Source: a bacterium
Lineage (GTDB): Bacteria; Ratteibacteria; UBA8468
Direction of reading: 5' to 3'
Assembly (NCBI GenBank): GCA_030672255.1
Contig: DAOVGU010000018.1
Location: 1 to 9,083 of the forward strand
Length of the DNA stretch: 9,083 bases
Positions 1-5,552 of the stretch are shown in pieces (the first letter of the stretch is position 1; each line of letters begins with the position of its first letter). The notes under the pieces were generated by a model, which was not told the origin of the DNA, ran no database searches, and worked only from the letters and a program-made list of their open reading frames with translations. The position numbers and the translations under genes were made by a program.

Positions 1-56
1 CTTTCCTTTTCTCCCGCAAAACACACCCTCAAATCTTCAATATTAAATAGAGACAT
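1..56 (-). CDS. oppD: Peptide ABC transporter ATP-binding protein, N-terminal fragment (OppD/DppD-like)
   Basis: An ATG at 56-54 on the minus strand opens a frame that runs off the left edge and reads MSLFNIEDLRVCFAGEKE. This matches the usual first strand of OppD/DppD-type ATPases (a short start, then an 'I/V-x-D/N-L-x-V-x-F' strand, before the Walker A motif), but Walker A itself lies outside the window. It follows oppC on the same strand, the usual place for the ATPase that powers such an importer from the cytoplasmic face. No Shine-Dalgarno sequence precedes the ATG: the bases just upstream belong to the large hairpin at 63-115. Only 18 codons are seen, so the call rests on a short match plus gene order. 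Confidence 0.6.
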   Translation of the reverse strand, partial: MSLFNIEDLRVCFAGEKE

Positions 57-62
57 TATGAT

Positions 63-115
63 GGGGTTCTGGTCTCAACATTTGACAAAACTGACAAATG
101 TTGTGACCTGACCCC
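63..115. repeat. Long imperfect hairpin between oppC and oppD
   Basis: An inverted repeat fills most of the 64-base gap between oppC and oppD. The core arms AACATTTG (77-84) and CAAATGTT (95-102) are perfect. They extend outward through C76/G103 and GGTC (71-74)/GACC (105-108), with one T:T mismatch, and then GGGGT (63-67)/ACCCC (111-115) with a small bulge. The loop is 10 bases. No T-run follows on the minus strand, so it is not a typical terminator. The GGGGT...ACCCC ends suggest a dispersed palindromic element (MITE or REP-like), which is an inference. Confidence 0.65.
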
Positions 116-120
116 TTTAT

Positions 121-1179
121 TTACCATGTACGGGGATCAAAAACATCCCTTAACCCATCACCCAAAAAATTAAATGCCATCACCGTAATAAAGATAAAGA
201 AACCGGGAACAAGCACCCAGGGGAAATGACTCACTACTTGAAGATTACCAATGGCCGCGGCGAGCATATTCCCCCAGCTGGCCGCCGGCTCCTGAATACC
301 AAGACCAAGAAGAGAAAGAGCCGATTCCCCCAGGATATAGCCAGGAATAGAGAGGGTGGCCGCGGTAATTGTATAGGAGAGAGTGTTAGGAAGGATATGC
401 CGGAGGATAATTCTAAAGTTACTTGCTCCAATGGCCCGGGCGGCCAAAACATAATCCTCCTCCCTTAAAGAAAGAACCATCCCCCGAATAATCCTGGCAA
501 GAGAGGCCCAGCCAATCAAGGAAAGGATAACCACAATCATCAGATAGACCTGAGCCGAGGAAAGGGTAGTGGGAAACGTGGCTCTTAATGCCAGCATCAG
601 ATAGAAGCCAGGAAAAATCATTACCAATTCCGCGGTTCTCATTAAAAAGGTATCCAGTTTCCCCCCAAAGTAACCGGAAATCCCCCCAAGGAGCAAACCC
701 AAGAAGAAGGAAAACGATACCCCAATAATACCAATCGAAAGGGAAACTCTTGAGCCCTGAAGAATTCGAGAAAATGTATCCCGACCATACAGGTCAGCAC
801 CGAAAAGATAGAGAACCGCCGGAGAATCAACCCCGAAGAGATAATACTCACTTGGTATAACCCCAAAGAGCTTATGCTTTGTTCCGCGGTGAAAGAGCCG
901 GATAAAATAAGGTCGGCTTTTATCCTCTTCATACCTACGATAGATGGGATCCTTCAAATAGTACCGATAGACAAAGGGTCGTAGATGAAATCGGCCATTC
1001 GGTTCTCTAAAATGGATTCTCGTTGGTGGGCAATAGGATAACTGCCGATTTTGCAAATCATAAGGATACGGCGCAATAAAATCGGCAAATATGGCGGCTA
1101 AATAAAGAAAAAGCAGGGCGACCAGAGCAAAATAAGCCAGCTTATTCCTTCTTTTCAACCTTTTTAACACTTCTCTCAT
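121..1179 (-). CDS. oppC: Peptide/nickel-type ABC transporter permease, OppC/DppC family
   Basis: This is an inner-membrane permease subunit of a peptide-type ABC importer, 352 residues. One membrane segment near residues 15-34 is followed by the family motif FGADLYGRDTFSRIL (126-140; usually FGTDxxGRDxxSR) and then several membrane spans. The EAA loop that docks on the ATPase is at about 243-267 (YVLAARAIGASNFRIILRHI), and the C-terminal signature FNFLGDGLRDVFDPR is at 336-350. It is about 50 residues longer than typical DppC. The extra length lies in an Arg/Tyr-rich outer loop between the first span and the FGADLYGRD motif. The ATG at 1179 is supported by a strong Shine-Dalgarno site. It follows oppB and precedes oppD. 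The substrate could be peptides, nickel or another solute and cannot be read from the sequence. Confidence 0.93.
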   Translation of the reverse strand: MREVLKRLKRRNKLAYFALVALLFLYLAAIFADFIAPYPYDLQNRQLSYCPPTRIHFREPNGRFHLRPFVYRYYLKDPIYRRYEEDKSRPYFIRLFHRGTKHKLFGVIPSEYYLFGVDSPAVLYLFGADLYGRDTFSRILQGSRVSLSIGIIGVSFSFFLGLLLGGISGYFGGKLDTFLMRTAELVMIFPGFYLMLALRATFPTTLSSAQVYLMIVVILSLIGWASLARIIRGMVLSLREEDYVLAARAIGASNFRIILRHILPNTLSYTITAATLSIPGYILGESALSLLGLGIQEPAASWGNMLAAAIGNLQVVSHFPWVLVPGFFIFITVMAFNFLGDGLRDVFDPRTW

Positions 1180-1189
1180 CTCTGTATAT

Positions 1190-1197
1190 ACCTCCTA
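1190..1197 (-). promoter_or_regulatory. Ribosome binding site of oppC
   Basis: On the minus strand this reads TAGGAGGT, ending 10 bases before the ATG of oppC. It is the strongest Shine-Dalgarno sequence in the window and fixes the oppC start. It lies between the gene and the inverted-repeat element at 1210-1346, so the element leaves the site intact. Confidence 0.85.
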
Positions 1198-1209
1198 ATT
1201 TTTCTCCAA

Positions 1210-1346
1210 GGGTTCGGAATGTTTTCCGCAGCGTGCCTTGCTACCGACGAGCGGGCACGGTGTCCGAAGGACGAGCGAGGAGGAGCGAGAGTGCAGATTT
1301 TCTCGCTGGGAAAATCAAACGTGCCACAAGGGAAATTTCCGAACCC
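1210..1346. repeat. 137-base element with 10-base inverted ends between oppB and oppC
   Basis: The ends are perfect inverted repeats, GGGTTCGGAA (1210-1219) and TTCCGAACCC (1337-1346). Inside are further small hairpins: CGTGCC/GGCACG (1232-1237/1254-1259), GTCC/GGAC (1262-1265/1269-1272) and GATTTTC/GAAAATC (1296-1302/1310-1316). It begins 2 bases after the oppB stop codon and ends 12 bases before the oppC Shine-Dalgarno site, so it fills nearly the whole junction. It has no convincing coding content. It resembles a REP/MITE-type non-autonomous element. No target-site duplication is evident. Confidence 0.7.
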
Positions 1347-1348
1347 GC

Positions 1349-2314
1349 TCATCTGTACCTAATTCTCGGGTCAGCAAAGGCTAAAAGGATATCGGCAATA
1401 AGGTTACCGAGGATAAGGAGAATCCCACCCACTAAAAGAGAGGCCATCACCACATAGAGGTCCTGGGTCATCACCGCCTCTAACATCAATCTTCCTAAAC
1501 CGGGCCAGGAAAGAATAATCTCCACCAATGCCACTCCGGAAAGCAGCCCCGAGAGCTCATAACCAAAGATGGTGATTAAAGGATTCACACTATTGCGCAG
1601 GATATGTTTATAGATAACCTTTCCTTCCGATAAACCCTTAGCTCTTGCCGGGGTGACATAAGGGGCGCGGAGATTCTCCAAGAAATTTCCCCGCATCACC
1701 CGAAAAAGTCCTCCAAAACTGCAAATCACCAAAACTATAGCGGGCAGCATTAAATGATGAATTCGATCGGCAAATTTACCGATTACAGAGAATTCCTCAT
1801 AATGGATGCTGGTCACTCCACCAATGGGAAACCAGCCGGTTTTAGCAGAAAAACAGAGTAGAAGAAGGGCGAGGAAGAAGGAGGGAAGAGAAATCCCAAT
1901 AAAGGCAAGACCGGAGAGCAATCTATCAGGTGTTCTATTCTCCTTTAAAGCGGCAAGAATTCCCAGAGGAAGAGAAATAAGCCAGGTAAGAATCATCACC
2001 GAGACGGAAAGGAAAAGGGTATTAAGAACTCTTCCTTTAATGATCGCGAAAACCGGAATATGGTAGGTGAAACTGACCCCAAAGTTAAGGTGGCAGATAT
2101 TGAAAAGCCAGCGCAGATACTGGATAATTAAAGGCTTATCAAGAGCGAACTCCTGGCGCAATTGAGTAATTGTCTCTGCGCTTACCTCCGGATTCATCGC
2201 CATTCGGGTGAAGTAATCCCCGGGAGCAAGCTGAATGATCAGAAAGGAGATAAAGGTCATCCCCAGAAGCAAAGGAAGCAGATGTAAGAAACGCCGATAG
2301 ATATATTTAAGCAT
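1349..2314 (-). CDS. oppB: Peptide/nickel-type ABC transporter permease, OppB/DppB family
   Basis: This is the partner inner-membrane permease of the importer, 321 residues, the normal length for OppB/DppB. It starts with the family's MLKYIYRRFLHLLPLLLGMTF segment, followed by LAPGD (29-33) and about six membrane spans. The EAA loop (TPARAKGLSEGKVIYKHILR, 221-240) is followed by NSVNPLIT. The C-terminal half carries SWPGLGRLMLEAV (269-281) and the protein ends in ADPRIRYR. The start at 2314 agrees with family N-termini, although no clear Shine-Dalgarno sequence precedes it. It lies 33 bases downstream of the kinase-like gene and upstream of oppC, all on the minus strand, which suggests one transcript. 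No substrate-binding protein gene is seen. Confidence 0.93.
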   Translation of the reverse strand: MLKYIYRRFLHLLPLLLGMTFISFLIIQLAPGDYFTRMAMNPEVSAETITQLRQEFALDKPLIIQYLRWLFNICHLNFGVSFTYHIPVFAIIKGRVLNTLFLSVSVMILTWLISLPLGILAALKENRTPDRLLSGLAFIGISLPSFFLALLLLCFSAKTGWFPIGGVTSIHYEEFSVIGKFADRIHHLMLPAIVLVICSFGGLFRVMRGNFLENLRAPYVTPARAKGLSEGKVIYKHILRNSVNPLITIFGYELSGLLSGVALVEIILSWPGLGRLMLEAVMTQDLYVVMASLLVGGILLILGNLIADILLAFADPRIRYR

Positions 2315-2347
2315 AATAGATATCAGGCAACTGCATTTCTCACAAAA

Positions 2348-3931
2348 TTAATCCTTACCCCGAACGGATATGGAGCGCGGTTTATAATCGGAGGACTGGA
2401 TCCGGAAGATTATATCGGCGTTATACTTGAAGAGATCGATGTAGAGAATTATATAGGTTAGAAGGATGTAGGGCTTGACAAAGTTGGCTATCTCCTCAGG
2501 GGTCATTCCCAGTTTCATCTGGCTTATTTCCTCATCGCTCAAACCCTGGTCCTTCAGTTCTGCAATCCGATGCCTCCTGTTGGTCTCTTCCTGACGTGCC
2601 CTGCTCCTTTCCACATTTTGTATGGCGTCAATAAGGAGAAATGTTCTCGTGTCGAAGAGGTCCCATACCTTTTTATATGGTCTTAAATATTCAAGCATTA
2701 CCTTTGTGTGCTTCCTTTCAGAGTCAAGCTCATCTATTACCTTGAGCACATAGTTATTAGAGCGAATAATCCTCTCCACATCCTCTATCCTCAAATCTGT
2801 GGGCACCCCAACAAACCATCCTTCGAGGATAAAGATCTCGGGGTATTCCCTTTTTAGAATTCTATCAATGGCCTTGACATCTCCAATCCCACCGTGGAAG
2901 AGCTTCTCAAACTGGGGAATTTCTATTGCCTTTCTTCCTTCGCAGAAACCCTTATATATATCAAGGAACTTATCGACATAATGTGTATTGGGAAGACCCC
3001 TTGCGACTTCATAGAAAGGATTTCCTTTCATCGCTGCATCCACAATCTCATCCATCTCTTTCTCATCCAGAGCGCATCTTTTCAGATATAGATAGAGTAT
3101 CTTTTTTCTCGGATCCTGTGACAAATAGTAGGGATTCTTCTTAATAGATTCAAGAAGGAGCTCCCGGGTTTCTTCAGGGAATGCGCTGAGCCTCTCCTCT
3201 GTCTCCTTGAGCTTTTCCTCAATTGCTCTCTCTACGAACCTTCTCTCTCGGGGGGAGTGCTCCTTTGGCGTGCCAAGTATCAATTCTATCTCCCCGGTAA
3301 GTCCGATGGCCTCTCTCAACAGAGACTCGCATTCTCGCTTTTTCTTGAGCTTTGTGAATCCTGCTGCCTCTATTGCGCGAAGGCCGATATCGAGCCTGAG
3401 CCGATTACGGAGTTCTATTCTCTCCCTATTCGTCTTATAAAGACTGTCAATGGAGATCACCCTTACCGAACAGTTGCCGCTGGCTGATTTGAACCGCCAT
3501 AGCCTTGGGATAAGCCACTCCAGAACGTTTGTGGCAACGGTCTTGCCAGAGCCCTGAGCACCAGATAAGAGGACAAAGTAGGGTATCTTCTTATGCACTC
3601 TCTTTTGTTTTATCTGCCACCCTCTTATATAGACCTCAGCCAATGGTATCCACATCTGCCAGAGCTCAAATAGGAGCGAGATATCCTCTCCAATCTTGAG
3701 TTTCTCCGACTGGAATTCTTTAAAATTAGGATAGATAGAGTTGAGAAATGCGAGTCTCTGCGAAAGAATTTCTTTCATTCTCTTTCCATCCCCAGGGGCA
3801 AGGGGAAATTTGGACTCTTTGAGAGAGAATTGGAGGAATTTTCGGGGATCGCCTCCTCCTGAGACCACCCCTTCCAGACGCTTCTCCACCTCTCTAATGT
3901 AGCCCTCACTCAAAGTAACAGGAGTTATCAT
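2348..3931 (-). CDS. Large P-loop kinase-like protein, distantly related to D-glycerate 3-kinase/Tda10
   Basis: A cytoplasmic-looking protein of 527 residues. A charged N-terminal region (1-115) precedes Walker A GAQGSGKT (124-131). Then come IDSLYKT (161-167), in the place of the SIDDFYLT motif of plant glycerate kinase with its second Asp replaced by Ser; RGLPNTHYVD (311-320), resembling RGNAGSHDL; IPQFEKLFHGGIGD (338-351), resembling VPRYxKSxYSGRGD; FILEGWFVG (367-375), resembling LFEGWMLG; VWDLFD (422-427); RARQEE (444-449), resembling RLQAE; and GMTPEEIANFVKPY (475-488). The order and spacing fit this kinase superfamily. A predicted helical, charged insert of about 140 residues (about 170-310), plus the N-terminal extension, makes it much longer than known members (about 300-370). 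The substrate is unknown; phosphorylation of glycerate or another small molecule is inference. The start at 3931 has no strong ribosome site. Confidence 0.65.
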   Translation of the reverse strand: MITPVTLSEGYIREVEKRLEGVVSGGGDPRKFLQFSLKESKFPLAPGDGKRMKEILSQRLAFLNSIYPNFKEFQSEKLKIGEDISLLFELWQMWIPLAEVYIRGWQIKQKRVHKKIPYFVLLSGAQGSGKTVATNVLEWLIPRLWRFKSASGNCSVRVISIDSLYKTNRERIELRNRLRLDIGLRAIEAAGFTKLKKKRECESLLREAIGLTGEIELILGTPKEHSPRERRFVERAIEEKLKETEERLSAFPEETRELLLESIKKNPYYLSQDPRKKILYLYLKRCALDEKEMDEIVDAAMKGNPFYEVARGLPNTHYVDKFLDIYKGFCEGRKAIEIPQFEKLFHGGIGDVKAIDRILKREYPEIFILEGWFVGVPTDLRIEDVERIIRSNNYVLKVIDELDSERKHTKVMLEYLRPYKKVWDLFDTRTFLLIDAIQNVERSRARQEETNRRHRIAELKDQGLSDEEISQMKLGMTPEEIANFVKPYILLTYIILYIDLFKYNADIIFRIQSSDYKPRSISVRGKD

Positions 3932-4056
3932 AAGAGACTTTTTTTATCAACCCTTTTCTTACTTTCCGTAAGTAATTACATCTTAAAGGCTTCTAATTTG
4001 CCAAATCGCATCTTAATCTATGCTTCGGCAGATTTTACCTCATCCAGGCGGAGAGG
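3932..4056. other. Spacer between the aldo/keto reductase and kinase-like genes
   Basis: This 125-base, mostly AT-rich gap has no gene. A small CTTAC/GTAAG hairpin (3958-3962/3968-3972) and a weak AATCT/AGATT stem (about 4015-4034) are present. Neither is followed by a T-run on the minus strand. A promoter for the kinase-oppBCD group could lie here, but no clear -35/-10 pair was identified. None of the repeat families seen elsewhere in the window was recognised in it. Confidence 0.4.
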
Positions 4057-5031
4057 TTAAACGCTTGGAATCTCTCCTATAGGTGGATAAAGTTTCCCCA
4101 GTTTAGCCATTACCTCATCCGGGATTCGTATCTCTGCCGCTTTTAGATTCTCTTTGAGCTGCTCAACCCTTCTGGCGCCCAGAATTACGCTGGTGACCTC
4201 GGGTCGTTTCAGACACCAGGCAAGAGCAAGTTGAGCGGCAGACACACCCATCTCTTTTGCTATTTCTACAAGTTCTTGCCCCTTTTTCTTGTTCTCTTCA
4301 TTCCAGTATAGCTCCATAATCACGCTGTTTTGCTCGGGATCGGAAGCCCGCGTGCCTTTTGGTGCTGGTTGACCGGGCAAGTATTTTCCGGTAAGCATTC
4401 CATGCGCTAAAGGAGAAAAGACTACATTTCCTATACCTTCCTGGGCGGTTATCGGAAAAAGCCCTTTCTCCGGATAACGATAAAGTAGGCTATATCGTGG
4501 TTCACTGACGCTGACTGGTCTTGCCCCTAAATCCTTTGCTACACTTTGCGCTCTTATAATCAGGCTTGAGGACCATTCACTCACTCCCCAGTATAGAATC
4601 TTACCCGCTCGGCCTAAATCCTCCATCGCCCGGATTGTCTCTTCCAAAGGTGTATCTGGGTCGGACCGATGGCACATATAGACGTCAATATAGTCCATCT
4701 TCAGTCTTTTGAGGCTGGTGTGGCACTGCTCAAAGATATGCTTGGCGGAGAGCCCCTTATCGTTTGGTCCGGGACCCATCGGTGCCCAGACCTTGGTCAG
4801 AACAAAAAGGGAACTGCGAGGATAATCAGCCAAACACTTACCAAGAACTCTTTCCGCTTCCCCTTTGTTATAAGCATTGGCCGTATCAAAAAAATTGACA
4901 CCATTCTCATAGGCCGTTTTGATTAAGTCGCGGGATGTTTTTTCATCACACTTGAAGCCGACGGTAAGATAACTTCCCAGCCCAAGACAACTTAACCTCA
5001 CTCCCCATTTTCCTAACTGCCTGTATTCCAT
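4057..5031 (-). CDS. Aldo/keto reductase (Kv-beta/YghZ-like branch)
   Basis: An NADPH-dependent oxidoreductase with the (beta/alpha)8 barrel, 324 residues, close to full family length. The catalytic tetrad is visible: Asp49 and Tyr54 in FFDTANAYNKGEAE, Lys80 in LTKVW, and His121 in DVYMCHRSDPDTPLEE. Other family marks are RLKMDYIDVY (109-118), YWGVSEWS (147-154), FSPLAHGMLTGKY (205-217) and the nucleotide-binding VILGARRVEQLKENL near 284-298. The SVSEPRYSLLYR segment (174-185) fits the group of potassium-channel beta subunits and L-glyceraldehyde-3-phosphate reductase YghZ. The physiological aldehyde or ketone cannot be told. The ATG at 5031 follows a good ribosome site. It is separated from trpD by a repeat-filled spacer, so it probably has its own promoter. 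Confidence 0.93.
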   Translation of the reverse strand: MEYRQLGKWGVRLSCLGLGSYLTVGFKCDEKTSRDLIKTAYENGVNFFDTANAYNKGEAERVLGKCLADYPRSSLFVLTKVWAPMGPGPNDKGLSAKHIFEQCHTSLKRLKMDYIDVYMCHRSDPDTPLEETIRAMEDLGRAGKILYWGVSEWSSSLIIRAQSVAKDLGARPVSVSEPRYSLLYRYPEKGLFPITAQEGIGNVVFSPLAHGMLTGKYLPGQPAPKGTRASDPEQNSVIMELYWNEENKKKGQELVEIAKEMGVSAAQLALAWCLKRPEVTSVILGARRVEQLKENLKAAEIRIPDEVMAKLGKLYPPIGEIPSV

Positions 5032-5036
5032 CTTTA

Positions 5037-5040
5037 CTCC
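5037..5040 (-). promoter_or_regulatory. Ribosome binding site of the aldo/keto reductase gene
   Basis: GGAG on the minus strand, preceded by a run of A, with 5 bases (TAAAG) before the ATG at 5031. This supports the chosen start. Confidence 0.7.
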
Positions 5041-5054
5041 TTTTTTTTAAATTA

Positions 5055-5138
5055 GCGAGGCAATAAGACCTCGCACTACATTAAATGTAGTGGCCGAGTT
5101 TACTCGGCATAGCAGAGCAATCCCTGCTTTCGCAGGGA
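5055..5138. repeat. Cluster of four adjacent palindromes
   Basis: Four hairpins follow one another with short or no spacers: GCGAGG/CCTCGC (5055-5060/5069-5074), CACTACATT/AATGTAGTG (5074-5082/5084-5092), GCCGAGT/ACTCGGC (5093-5099/5102-5108) and TCCCTGC/GCAGGGA (5121-5127/5132-5138). The first three abut almost exactly. The cluster lies 24 bases upstream of the reductase start codon, on the leader side of its mRNA. Confidence 0.75.
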
Positions 5139-5226
5139 CTGCAACTACAGTAGTGCGATCCTGTTGCTACAAGCTTAACCTGAAAGACTGATTACGCGTA
5201 AATATTCAGTAAAGTACGTTCCATCC

Positions 5227-5400
5227 TGTCATTGCGAATCCGCCTCAGGCGGACGTGGCAATCTGACGAAGTCATTGCGAGCGAACAACCCCGTATTAAA
5301 TACGGGGGAGTGTGGCAATCCCTTACTTCTTGAGATTGCTTCGTCGTTAATACTCCTCGCAACGACTGCGTCGGATTGCTTCACTTCGTTCGCAATGACA
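5227..5400. repeat. Compound TCATTGCGA repeat element with 12-base inverted ends
   Basis: The element is bounded by TGTCATTGCGAA (5227-5238) and its exact complement TTCGCAATGACA (5389-5400). It contains four units. Two are forward: TCATTGCGA...GTGGCAATC at 5229-5263 and 5272-5320. Two are inverted: 5333-5365, with one change in the TCATTGCGA end, and 5373-5398. The forward units have different palindromic cores, TCCGCCTCAGGCGGA (5239-5253) and CCCCGTATTAAATACGGGG (5289-5307). No transposase gene is nearby. Confidence 0.8.
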
Positions 5401-5552
5401 TGGTTCACTGAGTACTTACAATTACGCATATTGCTACTAAAGTCAGCGTATAGTGTAGTATCGCAAGTTGCTGTGAGCACTATCTGGAAGTCTATCTATC
5501 CGCATATTCCTTACTGAAGGAGGCTCATAGTAAGTAGCGGAATTTAGGATCG

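Larger units (their letters stand above)
5032..5552. other. 521-base repeat-rich spacer between trpD and the aldo/keto reductase
   Basis: No believable gene is present; the open frames here are read-through of repeats. From left to right it holds a cluster of four palindromes (5055-5138), a stretch of about 60 bases of no clear identity, and a compound inverted-repeat element (5227-5400) flanked by diverged outer arms GTAAATATTCAGTAA (5198-5212) and TCACTGAGTACTTAC (5405-5419), which match at 12 of 15 positions in inverted orientation. An unassigned stretch follows. Next to the trpD stop is a weak hairpin, CTTACT (5510-5515)/AGTAAG (5529-5534) with outer CCGC (5500-5503)/GCGG (5537-5540). It has no T-run on the minus strand, so it is a poor terminator candidate. 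Any promoter for the reductase would lie in this spacer. Confidence 0.6.

Noticed and set aside
1233..1457. Plus-strand open frame of 74 residues
   Set aside because: It covers the inverted-repeat element and the opposite strand of oppB, with no ribosome site and no recognisable motif.
3958..4034. Small hairpins after the aldo/keto reductase gene as a terminator
   Set aside because: The stems are only 5 base pairs and no T-run follows on the transcribed strand.
5227..5400. CRISPR array
   Set aside because: The units are irregular in spacing, occur in both orientations and have palindromic cores rather than unique spacers.
5229..5480. Minus-strand open frame of 83 residues and the overlapping plus-strand frame of 80 residues
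   Set aside because: Both are translations of the compound inverted repeat, with no ribosome site and no protein-like pattern.
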